A stretch of DNA of 64,000 nucleotides from assembly GCF_014646355.1 (NCBI RefSeq), contig NZ_BMNH01000013.1, positions 124,001-188,000 on the forward strand. Direction: 5' to 3'. Shown here in pieces: positions 40,092 through 48,363 of the stretch. Origin of the DNA: Nonomuraea cavernae. GTDB taxonomy: Bacteria; Actinomycetota; Actinomycetes; Streptosporangiales; Streptosporangiaceae. The notes below the pieces were generated by a model that was not told the origin of the DNA, ran no database searches, and saw only the letters and a program-made list of their open reading frames with translations. The translations under genes were made by a program, and so were the position numbers. The stretch's first letter is position 1. The number at the start of each line of letters is the position of its first letter.

Positions 40092-42148
40092 CCCCGGATC
40101 CCCTTAGTCGATTCGACCACGTCCGTCAGCTTACGGCGCAGCGCCTCGTAGAACATGCTGAGGGGGAACTCATCCGGCAGCACCGCGTCGACCTTGGCCT
40201 TCTGCTCCTCGGGCAGCGCCTCGACGCCCTTGGCCCAGGTGGAGGCCGGATGCGGCTCGACGTAGGCGCTGACCAGCTCGTAGGCGGCCAGCCAGTGGGC
40301 CAGCTTGGACCGGTCGATGCTGTCGCGGTAGAGCTTCTCCACCTCGCCTCGCAGGTCGGCCACCCCGCCGGCGACCCGCTCCCAGTCGATCGTGAGCCGG
40401 TTGTCGGTCCACCGGACGATGTCGTTGCGGTGCAGGTAGGCGAAGAGCAGCTGGCCGCCGAGCCCGTCGTAGTTGCGCACCCGCTCGCCGGTGATCGGGA
40501 ACCGGAAGAGCCGGTCGAACAGGATGGCGTGCTGGACGTAACGGGCGTGCGGCACGCCCTGCTCCTCCAGCCGCACGGCCTCGCCGAACGCGGTCAGGTC
40601 GCAGCGCAGCTCCTCCAGGGAGTAGAGCCAGTACGGCATCCGCTGCTTGATCATGAACGGGTCGAACGGCAGGTCGCCATGGCTGTGCGTGCGGTCATGA
40701 ATCAGGTCCCACATGACGTAGGTGTCCTGGGCGAGCTGCTGGGAGTCGAGCAGCCTGGCCGCGTCCGGCGGCAGGTCCAGCCTGAGCGTCTCGGTGGCGG
40801 CCCGGGACACCCGCCGGAACCTGGCGGCCTCACGGTCGGCGAAGATCGCGCCCCAGGTGAACCGCTCGGGAGTCCGCCGTACGGCCACCGTCTCGGGGAA
40901 GAGCACGGCCGAGTGGGTGTCGTAGCCGGCGGTGAACGCCTCGAACGCGACGGGCACGAACATCGGGTTGTCGTAGCCGTTCGCCTCCAGCCGGGCCAGC
41001 CACCCGGGCCAGATGGTGCGCAGCCAGACGGCCTCGAGGTTGCGGTCGGCGTTGCCGTTCTGGGTGTACATGGGGAACACCACGAGGTGCTCCAGTCCGT
41101 CGACGCGCTGGGTGTCGGGGTGGAACAGCTCCAGCGAGTCGAGGAAGTCGGGGACGCCCAGATCCTGCTCCGACCACCTGGCGAGGTCGTCCTGGACGGC
41201 CTGGAGGTAGGCGGCGTCGTGCGGGAAGTACGGCGCCAGCTCGCCCACGCGGGCGGCGACGGCCGCGACCAGTTCCTTGCCCCGCTCCTTGTGCTCGGGC
41301 ACCGAGCCGTCCTTGACCTGGAGCGGCCGCAGTTCCTCGACAGCGGCGGCGAGCCCGGCGAACAGCGCGGCCTTGGTGTCGTCGCGATCCCCGGAGGCGG
41401 TGGCGGCGGGCACGCGGGCCGCCCAGGTGACGACGTTGCCCCAGAGCCTGCGGTGGTCGTAGTCGTCGATCGAGTCGTCGCCGAACAGGTCGGAGTCGGC
41501 GAACACGACGACGCGGCCCCGGCCGTGGCGCAGGGCGACGGCCAGCGGGGCGGCGGCGGGGGCGGCGGCCGGCGAGGTGGCGAACAGGACGGTGGCGTCC
41601 GCACCTGGCACGAGCACGCCCGCGCGGTAGAAGCAGGCCGTTCTGACGCCCGCGAGGAGGCCGTCGGTGGTGGCTCGCTCGGCCAGCACCCAGGTGGCGA
41701 CGTCACGGTGGGCGTGCGCGGGGTCGCGCGCGGTGGTGTGCTCGATGCCGACGCCGAACCGGGCCAGCAGCTCGGCCAGGTTGTTGCCGTACTTGTCCTG
41801 CTCCTCCTCGGCCAGCACGACGAGCCCGCCGCCCTCGGCCACGAACGCCTCGACGGCGTCGAGCTCGGCGGCGGACAGGACCGGGCTGCCAGAACCGGTG
41901 GTGCGCTCCCAGCGCTCGCCCGAGGGGTGCGCGATGACCAGCACGTCCTGGTCCTGGAGCGCCTCCGCCGAAAGCTCACCCTCGGTCCGGGCCGTCACGG
42001 TGTGCCCCAGGTGCCGCAGCGCCGCCGCCGCGCGGGCATAGCTGTTGTCGTCGGGGTGGGCGGGACTGATGGTCTCGGCCACCTCTCGCCGGATGGTCCA
42101 CGACTCGCTGTGGGCCTCGTCGAACAGCACCCTGGGGAAAGCCTGCAT
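40088..42148 (-). CDS. DUF6421 family protein
   Basis: The 686-residue soluble protein has an N-terminal region (about 1-230) resembling the DUF4350/glutamine-amidotransferase-like fold (VLFDEAHSESW, VLVIAHPSGERWER, LVVLAEEEQDKYGNNLAELLARFGVG, GRGRVVVFADSDLFGDDSIDD). A large C-terminal DUF6421 region follows (VVFPMYTQNGNADRNLEAVW, MWDLIHDRTHSHGDLPFDPFMIKQRMPYWLYSLEELRCDLTAF, with many His/Asp/Arg). The DRTHSHGDLPFDPF stretch looks like a metal or active site. ATG 42148 has AGGAGA upstream. It is the first gene of the coupled operon with an SDR and a threonine aldolase. Function unknown. Confidence 0.9.
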   Translation of the reverse strand: MQAFPRVLFDEAHSESWTIRREVAETISPAHPDDNSYARAAAALRHLGHTVTARTEGELSAEALQDQDVLVIAHPSGERWERTTGSGSPVLSAAELDAVEAFVAEGGGLVVLAEEEQDKYGNNLAELLARFGVGIEHTTARDPAHAHRDVATWVLAERATTDGLLAGVRTACFYRAGVLVPGADATVLFATSPAAAPAAAPLAVALRHGRGRVVVFADSDLFGDDSIDDYDHRRLWGNVVTWAARVPAATASGDRDDTKAALFAGLAAAVEELRPLQVKDGSVPEHKERGKELVAAVAARVGELAPYFPHDAAYLQAVQDDLARWSEQDLGVPDFLDSLELFHPDTQRVDGLEHLVVFPMYTQNGNADRNLEAVWLRTIWPGWLARLEANGYDNPMFVPVAFEAFTAGYDTHSAVLFPETVAVRRTPERFTWGAIFADREAARFRRVSRAATETLRLDLPPDAARLLDSQQLAQDTYVMWDLIHDRTHSHGDLPFDPFMIKQRMPYWLYSLEELRCDLTAFGEAVRLEEQGVPHARYVQHAILFDRLFRFPITGERVRNYDGLGGQLLFAYLHRNDIVRWTDNRLTIDWERVAGGVADLRGEVEKLYRDSIDRSKLAHWLAAYELVSAYVEPHPASTWAKGVEALPEEQKAKVDAVLPDEFPLSMFYEALRRKLTDVVESTKGIRG

Positions 42149-42183
42149 GAAATATCTCCTGTATCTTCCGCCCTACAACGGAA

Positions 42184-42215
42184 AATATACACAGAGAGCA
42201 CCTATGCTCTACCAA
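42184..42215 (-). promoter_or_regulatory. Candidate promoter with embedded operator ahead of the DUF6421 operon
   Basis: On the minus strand TATATT (42184-42189) is a good -10 hexamer, and TTGGTA at 42210-42215 is a weak -35. Between them lies the perfect inverted repeat AGAGCA-CCTA-TGCTCT (42195-42210), well placed for a repressor to block RNA polymerase. Confidence 0.45.
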
Positions 42216-42235
42216 ACCCTCCCGAATGGTGAGAT

Positions 42236-42892
42236 TCAGGCAGCGCCCGGCCGCACCACGCCCGTCTCGTACGCGAACACGACCGCCTGGGCCCGGTCAC
42301 GCAGCCCGAGCTTCATCAGCACCCGCGCCACGTGCGTCTTGACCGTGGCCTCCCCCACGTACAACTCCTGGGCGATCTCGGCGTTGGTGATGCCGCGCGC
42401 CAGCATCTGGAGCACCTCCAGCTCGCGTGGCGTCAGCCCGTCCAGCCTGGGCGACGGCTTGGGCTCGGCCCGGCCCGCGAACGTGGCGATCACCCGGCTG
42501 GTGACCGCCGGGTCGAGCAGCGCGTCACCGGCGTGCACGACCCGGATCGCCTCGATGAGCTGCTCGGGCGGCGACACCTTGAGCAGGAAGCCGCTGGTGC
42601 CGGCGCGCAGCGCCGCGTAGAGATTCTCGTCGCTGTCGAACGTGGTCAGCGTGATGACCTTGGGCGGCGACGGCGCGTCGAGGAGCTCCCTGGCCGCCGA
42701 CAGCCCGTCGAGCCGCGGCATCGAGATGTCCATCAACACGATGTCGGGCCGGGTCCGCCTGGCGACCGCGATGGCGTCGCGCCCGTCGGCCGCCTCGCCG
42801 ACGACCTCCATGCCCGGCTCGCTCTCCACGATCATGCGCAGCCCGGCCCTGACCATCGCCTGGTCGTCGACGATGACGATTCGAATGCTCAC
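42236..42892 (-). CDS. NarL/LuxR-type response regulator
   Basis: The 218-residue protein has a receiver domain (VIVDDQAMVRAGLRMIVESEPG, phospho-acceptor Asp near residue 54 in DIVLMDISMPRLDG, Lys in FLLKVSPPEQ) and a C-terminal LuxR HTH (LTPRELEVLQMLARGITNAEIAQELYVGEATVKTHVARVLMKLGLRDR). Both are intact. No histidine kinase gene is adjacent, so it is an orphan here; the HATPase-only protein at 21513 is distant. The receiver is strikingly similar to that of the SARP fusion at 2046, including TTF(D/G)SDENLYAALRAG(T/V)SGF. Confidence 0.95.
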   Translation of the reverse strand: MSIRIVIVDDQAMVRAGLRMIVESEPGMEVVGEAADGRDAIAVARRTRPDIVLMDISMPRLDGLSAARELLDAPSPPKVITLTTFDSDENLYAALRAGTSGFLLKVSPPEQLIEAIRVVHAGDALLDPAVTSRVIATFAGRAEPKPSPRLDGLTPRELEVLQMLARGITNAEIAQELYVGEATVKTHVARVLMKLGLRDRAQAVVFAYETGVVRPGAA

Positions 42893-42962
42893 ATCCGGAG
42901 GCTAAACCGCGCCCCCCGCCTTTGAACACCCAGGTCAAGCCGTACACAAGTCAGTTACAAGC

Positions 42963-44477
42963 TCATGACAGCCGGACGCTCTGCCTGATGCGGGCCTGGG
43001 TGGCGTCGTCGCAGCTGTTCTTGGCGCAGAAGTACATCAGCAGCATCATCGGCTCGGGCCGGCGGTCGACGATGTAGGTGACGAAACCGAGCCGCACGCC
43101 GCTGTTGCGGTCGGTCAGCGAGCCGGTGTAGCGGGTGGCCGGGCTGGTGCCCGCCTGCTCGGTGACCGGGCCGCTCACGTCGATCTTGCCGGGCAGCAGG
43201 CCCTCCAGGGTCGCCCGCATCTGGACGTCGGTGGCGGTGGTGCTGAGCGTCTCGGAGAGCTGGACGTAGACGCCGACGGCGCCGTCGGGGTCGTCGGTGA
43301 TGATCGGCACCACCGGGGTCCAGTCGGCGCCCGCGCCGGACACGAACAACGTCTCGAACTCGGCGACGTGCGGCGAGGCCACCGCGAAGAGGTCGCCGTG
43401 GGTCCGCACACTCCAGCCGGCCGGATGCTCGAACGACAGCGGCGCGGCCGGCGTGCTCTGGTAGCGGGTCCAGGCATCACCCCGCTGGGTCATGACCAGG
43501 AGCACGACCAGGGCCAGCGCCGCGACCGCCGCGGTGATCGTGGCGGCGATGATCGGCAGCCGCCCTGGCCGGCCGGGGCGCGCCGGGCGGCGGTGCCGCA
43601 CCCCGGAGAGCTGAGTGGGCGGCGGCGCGGCCGGGTGGCCGCTGATGGCGTCGCGCAGCGCGGTGACGAACTCGGCGCAGCTCGGGTAGCGCTCCTCCGG
43701 CGACTTGGCCAGCGCGCGGTTCATCACCACGTCGACGTCGGCCGGCAGCTCCGGCCGCACCTGCGACAGCGGCGTGGGCTGCTCGGCCAGGTGCGCCCAG
43801 AGCAGCGCGATGTCGTTGTCGCGCTGAAAGGGCAGCCGCCCGGACAGCGCCTCGTAGACCACGCAGGCCAGCGCGTACTGGTCGCACCTGCCGTCGATGT
43901 GCTCCTTGTTGATCTGCTCGGGCGACATGTAGCGCGGTGTGCCGATGAACTGGTCGGTCTGCGTCAGCCCGGAGATGGACGTGCGGTGCTTGGTGATGCC
44001 GAAGTCGGTCAGGTAGACGTGATCGCCGGCCAGCAGGATGTTGGCCGGCTTCACGTCGCGGTGGATCAGGTCGTGCGCGTGCGCCGCGTCGAGCGCGGCG
44101 GCGACCTGGACGAAGATCTGGTTGGCCTGCGCGATCGGCAGCGGCCCCCGGTCGTAGATGAGGCGGCGCAGGTCGAGCCCGTCGACGTAGCGCATCGAGA
44201 TGTACAGCACGCCGTCGGCGTCGGCGTTGGCCTCGTAGATCGGGATGATGTTGGGGTGCTCGATGCTGGCGACCGTCCTGGACTCCAGGATGAACCTCTG
44301 CCGGAAGCGGTCGTCGACGCTGAGCACCGGATTGAGGATCTTGAGCGCGACGCGGCGGCTCAGCCTCGGATCGAGCGCCAGGTAGACGACGGCCATGCCG
44401 CCCTTGCCGACGATGTCCTCGATGTAATATCCGGCCACCTCCTGGCCGATGAGGGATCTGTCGTTCAATTGCATCAC
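42963..44477 (-). CDS. Membrane Ser/Thr protein kinase
   Basis: The 504-residue protein (503 if it starts at ATG 44474) has a complete kinase domain at about 15-275: GKGGMAVVYLALD (P-loop), VALKILN (Lys), HRDVKPANILLAGDHVYLTDFGITK (catalytic Asp and DFG) and GTPRYMSPEQ. A proline/arginine juxtamembrane stretch, one membrane helix (PIIAATITAAVAALALVVLLVM, about 310-332) and an external domain of about 160 residues with a C-terminal Cys pair (FCAKNSCDD) follow. No PASTA repeats are present. Its start overlaps the stop of the pseudoprotease gene (GTGATG), so the two are made together and may act as sensor and kinase. Confidence 0.95.
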   Translation of the reverse strand: MMQLNDRSLIGQEVAGYYIEDIVGKGGMAVVYLALDPRLSRRVALKILNPVLSVDDRFRQRFILESRTVASIEHPNIIPIYEANADADGVLYISMRYVDGLDLRRLIYDRGPLPIAQANQIFVQVAAALDAAHAHDLIHRDVKPANILLAGDHVYLTDFGITKHRTSISGLTQTDQFIGTPRYMSPEQINKEHIDGRCDQYALACVVYEALSGRLPFQRDNDIALLWAHLAEQPTPLSQVRPELPADVDVVMNRALAKSPEERYPSCAEFVTALRDAISGHPAAPPPTQLSGVRHRRPARPGRPGRLPIIAATITAAVAALALVVLLVMTQRGDAWTRYQSTPAAPLSFEHPAGWSVRTHGDLFAVASPHVAEFETLFVSGAGADWTPVVPIITDDPDGAVGVYVQLSETLSTTATDVQMRATLEGLLPGKIDVSGPVTEQAGTSPATRYTGSLTDRNSGVRLGFVTYIVDRRPEPMMLLMYFCAKNSCDDATQARIRQSVRLS

Positions 44478-45964
44478 GTCTCGCTGGGGTTACCGCAGTA
44501 GCCGCAGAACCGGTGCGCGTGCCCCAGCCGCATCCCGCACGCCGTGCAGTACTTGACGGACGGATCCTGGGACTTGACGGGCGGGTCCTGCGTGGTGAGC
44601 ACCTGCTTCTGCTGGGGGATGATCGCGAAGGGCTGCGACCTGCGCACGACCACGGTCTGGTTGGACCCCTCGTCGAGCGGCGGTTGACGCTGGCCGGCCG
44701 GCGGCGGCAGGTCGGGCGGCGGCTCCTCGGGCGCGCGGCGCCGCCACAGCACGAACGCCCCGGCGCCCGCCGCCATGAACAGCACGCCGGCCACCACGAT
44801 GAACGGCCACAGCGGCGTGGACCGGCTCACCGGCGCCGCCGCCTTCTTCGTGCCCTGATCCTCGGGGCCGCCCCGCTTGGCCAGTGAGTCCTTCAGCAGC
44901 GTGGCGGCCACCACATTGCCGGGATAGAGCTCCAGCACGCGCTGGAAGCCCGGCGCGGCCTCGGTGTAGTACTTGGTGTGGTAGCGGGTCAGCGCCGCCT
45001 CGAAGGCGGTGTCGATCGGGCCTCTGCGCGGCGTCACCCCGGCCTTGGTCAGAGCCGCGTTGATCTCCCTGACGCCGATCATCCTGGCGTCCTTGCCGCC
45101 GCCGATGAGCATGCCGATGATGTGGCCGTCCTTGTCGCCGATGACCGGCGCCCCGCGCAGGCCGCGGTCGGCCAGGCCGCCCAGCTTGACCGGCTCGTCC
45201 ACCTTCTTGTCGGGGTCGGCGAACTGCCTGCCCTTCTCACCGGCGCCGCCGCCCTTGCCGAGGTGGGCGATCTCGACGGTCTCCTTGACCTCAGGGCCGG
45301 GCCTGCCGATGAAGCCCGCGATGTTCGTGGGCGAGCCCTGCTGGTCGGGCACCTTGTCGGCGAGCGGGGCCGTGGGCAGGCCGACGCTGCCGATGACCCG
45401 GCCCGACGTCGTCAGCACGGCGGGGCTGTCGGGCCGGGGCCCGGCCTTGACGAGCTCGGCCTTGAGTCCCTTGGGGTCGGCCGGCGAGACGTTGGGGAAG
45501 ACCGTGATGTCGGTGCTGACCTCGAAGATGCAGGTGGCCTTGGCCGACTTGGGCGGGTAGCACTGCCGCAGGTGCTTGTCGAGCAGGTCGTCCTTGAGCT
45601 TGTGCCGCTCGAAGTCGGCCGGGATCTTCACGTCGTGGTGCTCGGCGAAGATCCGGTTGGCCGCGTAGACGGCCACGTCCTGTTCGTTCTTGACGACCCG
45701 GGTGAGTGTGACGATCGCTCCCTCGGGGCTGACCACGGTGCCCGTGCCCACGCCGATGGGCACGTCGTAGGACCGTTCCACGTGCACCAGGTCACCTATG
45801 TGGTCGAGCAGGGTGATCTCGACGTGCGCGGTGGCCTCGACGCGCACCACGGCCGGAGTCACCAGATCGGTGATGCCGCTGGGGTGCTCGTGCGCCGCCA
45901 CGGGCAGGGCGAGCAGCACGAGTGCCACCGCGGCACCGCCGGCCAGAGCTGTGAGACGCGCCAT
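44474..45964 (-). CDS. Trypsin-fold pseudoprotease with membrane helix and C-terminal zinc ribbon
   Basis: The 496-residue protein has a signal peptide (MARLTALAGGAAVALVLLALPVAA-HEH). Residues about 30-310 show a trypsin-like fold: GVGTGTVVSPEGAIVTLTRVV replaces the usual TxAHVV, so the catalytic His is Arg or absent, and LADRGLRGAPVIGDKDGHIIGM replaces GNSGGPV, so the nucleophile Ser is missing. A TPR-like segment (ALTRYHTKYYTEAAPGFQRVLELYPGNVVAATLL, about 318-352), a membrane helix (PLWPFIVVAGVLFMAAGAGAFVLW) and a cytoplasmic tail ending in a zinc ribbon (YCTACGMRLGHAHRFCGYCG) follow. An external binding sensor linked to the coupled kinase is likely. Confidence 0.85.
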   Translation of the reverse strand: MARLTALAGGAAVALVLLALPVAAHEHPSGITDLVTPAVVRVEATAHVEITLLDHIGDLVHVERSYDVPIGVGTGTVVSPEGAIVTLTRVVKNEQDVAVYAANRIFAEHHDVKIPADFERHKLKDDLLDKHLRQCYPPKSAKATCIFEVSTDITVFPNVSPADPKGLKAELVKAGPRPDSPAVLTTSGRVIGSVGLPTAPLADKVPDQQGSPTNIAGFIGRPGPEVKETVEIAHLGKGGGAGEKGRQFADPDKKVDEPVKLGGLADRGLRGAPVIGDKDGHIIGMLIGGGKDARMIGVREINAALTKAGVTPRRGPIDTAFEAALTRYHTKYYTEAAPGFQRVLELYPGNVVAATLLKDSLAKRGGPEDQGTKKAAAPVSRSTPLWPFIVVAGVLFMAAGAGAFVLWRRRAPEEPPPDLPPPAGQRQPPLDEGSNQTVVVRRSQPFAIIPQQKQVLTTQDPPVKSQDPSVKYCTACGMRLGHAHRFCGYCGNPSET

Positions 45965-46291
45965 CTCCGCTCCTCTTTCCGAGGGATAGATTCAGGGTCC
46001 CAATCACCTGCCGTAAGTCAATAGATGAACGCTAGACAAGCGCTTGCTCAGCACCTGACGTTCACAGACGGGCCACGCGATCGGCGTCGACGGCCTCGGC
46101 ACGTCCGCCGGAATGGCTCCGCGCCGGACCGGCTCGGCGACGAAGAGATTGAGCACCCCCACTAGACCCCATCGCGGAAATCGTCACCGGTGTTACGCGG
46201 GTGCTCGGAAAACTTGATCCCCGGGCTCGTCACCAGGGTCGCCCACGCCGCGGGGATCTCACCGGGACGGCTCGCTCAACGCGACGCTCGA
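45965..46291. other. Gene-free stretch of about 330 bases
   Basis: The stretch contains the promoter region of the pseudoprotease-kinase operon (TTGACT on the minus strand near 46016-46021, and a Shine-Dalgarno GAGGAGCGGAG). Beyond about 46030 I see no convincing coding frame, only broken frames. A direct repeat CGCGACGCTCGATCAG at its right end duplicates the last codons of the Uma2 gene. Confidence 0.5.
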
Positions 46292-46885
46292 TCAGTCGCG
46301 ACGCTCGATCAGGTCGGCGGGGTCGAAGCTGACGGGGTACGGCTCGCGCAGGGTGACGACGCTCCCTGCCTTGTAAGCGGCGGGCGGCCGGTAGGTCTCG
46401 CCGTCGAGCTCGTAGACGTAGACGGTGGGGCCTTCGGCCAACTCGATGCGCCAGTAGACCGGAATGCCCGCCGCCGCGTACGCCTCCGTCTTGAGGAGCC
46501 GGTCGCGCGCCTGCGTGCTCGGACTGACCACTTCCACCGCGAGCCGGATGTCAGCGGGCGAGAACATGAGCCGCACCGCCTCCACCGAGGTGACCGGCAC
46601 GACCGCGAGATCGGGAATATAGAAGTCCTTGTCGCTGACCCGCAGGTTGATGGTGGTCAGCGCCTCCAGATCCGGAGGGCTGGCATTCTCCAACATGATC
46701 AAGGCACGCGTGATGACACGCTGGTGTAGGGGGGTGGGGGCAGGGCTCACCAGTAGGCTCCCGTTGAAGAGCTCATAGCGATTCCCGTCATCGGGGAACT
46801 TGAGCAGGTCGTCGACAGAGAAGGGTGGCACGCCAGGAAGGACCGTGCGCCCAGTCGTCGGTTCGGTCGTCGCCAATGCGGTCAC
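46292..46885 (-). CDS. Uma2 family (DUF820) PD-(D/E)XK nuclease-like protein
   Basis: The protein is 197 residues from GTG 46885; GTG 46918 would add 11 residues with no better ribosome site. It has the Uma2 pattern: FSVDDLLKFPDDGNRYELFNGSLLVSPAPTPLHQRV, the DFYIPDLAVVP strand that supplies the active-site Asp, LAVEVVSPSTQARDRLLKTEAYAAAGIPVYWRIE with the Glu and Lys of the nuclease core, and a C-terminal YEL domain. Biological role of this very abundant actinobacterial and cyanobacterial family is unclear. It lies downstream of cbiZ on the same strand. Confidence 0.9.
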   Translation of the reverse strand: MTALATTEPTTGRTVLPGVPPFSVDDLLKFPDDGNRYELFNGSLLVSPAPTPLHQRVITRALIMLENASPPDLEALTTINLRVSDKDFYIPDLAVVPVTSVEAVRLMFSPADIRLAVEVVSPSTQARDRLLKTEAYAAAGIPVYWRIELAEGPTVYVYELDGETYRPPAAYKAGSVVTLREPYPVSFDPADLIERRD

Positions 46886-46921
46886 CCACCCATCGTCACG
46901 GATCACGCCCTTGCGCACATG

Positions 46922-47593
46922 CTACTTCCCCACATTCCCTGACTCTCTGTCATAGGGCCGCCACTCTTCGGCGCCGCGGCGGACGGCGGCGTGGACCGCG
47001 CGGGCGAGCCGGGCGCCCCAGGTCGAGCGGGGGCCCGCGAACAGCTCCTCGGTGCCGCCGGCCGATACGACGACGCAGACCGCGTCGGAGGCGGTCCCCG
47101 TGCCGGCGAAGCCCGCCTCGGCCAGCGCCTGGGTCTTGGCCTCCGTCACCGTCATGACGGCGTTGACCAGCGCGGCGTCGGTCATCGCCACCGGCAGCGT
47201 GGCCATGATGTTGATCGTGCCCACGGGCGGGGCGACGCCCAGCATCGGGGCCAGCTCCGGGTCGGCGGCGCCTTCGGGTGCGGCGGCCCACGTCGGCACG
47301 CGCAGCCCGACGGTGGCGACGGCCCGCACGCCCCCGTCCTCGGCGGTCACGTACCGGTCCACGGAGGCGGCCGTCATCATCCCCACCCCTTCACCCGGAG
47401 GCGCCAGCCCGGCCAGGTGCTCGACCGGGTCCGTCCGCGCGTAGCCGGCCACGACCTGCGCGTTCAGCACCCAGGAGCGGGGGCCGATGCCGCCGCCGAG
47501 CACGGCCGAGGAGATCGCCCGCCGGCCAGGCCCTAACTCCCACAGCAGCGATCCCAGCCGCGCGCCCTCTTCGACCCGGTAGGTGAGTTTCAC
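46922..47593 (-). CDS. cbiZ: Adenosylcobinamide amidohydrolase
   Basis: The 223-residue protein starts at GTG 47593, with GAGGAGG upstream, overlapping the ATPase gene stop as GTGA. It carries the CbiZ pattern: ISSAVLGGGIGPRSWVLNAQVVAGYARTDPVEHL, GVGMMTAASVDRYV, GVRAVATVGLRVPTWAA, GTINIMATLPVAMTDAALVNAVMTVTEAKTQAL and DAVCVVV. The enzyme removes the side chain of imported adenosylpseudocobalamin or cobinamide so the cell can rebuild its own B12. It is the last gene of the riboswitch-controlled uptake operon, consistent with corrinoid remodelling after import. Confidence 0.93.
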   Translation of the reverse strand: MKLTYRVEEGARLGSLLWELGPGRRAISSAVLGGGIGPRSWVLNAQVVAGYARTDPVEHLAGLAPPGEGVGMMTAASVDRYVTAEDGGVRAVATVGLRVPTWAAAPEGAADPELAPMLGVAPPVGTINIMATLPVAMTDAALVNAVMTVTEAKTQALAEAGFAGTGTASDAVCVVVSAGGTEELFAGPRSTWGARLARAVHAAVRRGAEEWRPYDRESGNVGK

Positions 47594-48363
47594 GTTCCTC
47601 CTCTGACGAGATGGACGACGGGACGCCCGTCCGGGCCCGGCTCGATCTTCACGTGCGCGTCGAAGTGCGTGCCGACGAGTTCCTCGGTGAGCACGTGGGC
47701 GGGCTTGCCGGCGGCCACCGCGCGGCCCCGGGCGAGCAGCAGCAGGGTGTCGGCGTACAGGCCGGCGAGGGTCAGGTCGTGCAGTGTGGTGACGACGGTG
47801 AGGCCGTCGGCCAGGCGCAGCCGGTCGACCAGATCGAGCACCTGCTGCTGGTGGCCGAGATCCAGGGCGGTGGTGGGCTCGTCGAGCAGGAGTACGAGCG
47901 CCTGCTGGGCGAGCGCCCTGGCCAGCACCACGCGCTGCCGCTCCCCGCCGGAAAGCTCGCCCACCCGGCGGGCCGCGAAGCCGGTCAGGTCGAGCCGGTC
48001 GAGCACCGACGCGGTGATGTCCCGGTCGTGGCGGCTCTCCCTGCCGAAGTGGGAGACATACGGAGTGCGGCCCAGCAGGGCGTAGTCGAACACCGTCATG
48101 TCGGGCGGCAGCGCCGGGCTCTGGGGCGCGTAGGCGACCAGGCGGGCCCGGTCCCTGGGCCGCAGCGCGGCGGCGGGGCGGCCGTCGAGCGTCACCTCGC
48201 CCCGGTGGGCGACCAGGCCCATGACGGCCTTGACCAGGGTGGATTTGCCGGCGCCGTTCGGGCCGATGACGGCCAGCCACTCGCCGCGCCGGACGCGGAG
48301 GCCGACCTCGGTGAGCACCTCGCGCTCGCCGAGCCGTACGGACAGGGAGGTCGTCTCGATCAC
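47590..48363 (-). CDS. btuD: Cobalamin ABC transporter ATPase
   Basis: The 257-residue ATPase has Walker A GPNGAGKST (residues about 33-41), Q-loop VAYAPQSPALPPDM, signature LSGGERQRVVLARAL, Walker B ALVLLLDEPT and the switch His in TTLHDL. It belongs to the FecE/BtuD group that pairs with FecCD-type permeases. GTG 48363 overlaps the permease stop as GTGA. It couples ATP use to transport of corrinoids by the adjacent permease. Confidence 0.93.
   Translation of the reverse strand: MIETTSLSVRLGEREVLTEVGLRVRRGEWLAVIGPNGAGKSTLVKAVMGLVAHRGEVTLDGRPAAALRPRDRARLVAYAPQSPALPPDMTVFDYALLGRTPYVSHFGRESRHDRDITASVLDRLDLTGFAARRVGELSGGERQRVVLARALAQQALVLLLDEPTTALDLGHQQQVLDLVDRLRLADGLTVVTTLHDLTLAGLYADTLLLLARGRAVAAGKPAHVLTEELVGTHFDAHVKIEPGPDGRPVVHLVRGGT

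Noticed and set aside
46190..46729. A plus-strand gene opposite Uma2
   Set aside because: Composition is shadow-like and the minus-strand Uma2 protein has clear nuclease-fold motifs.
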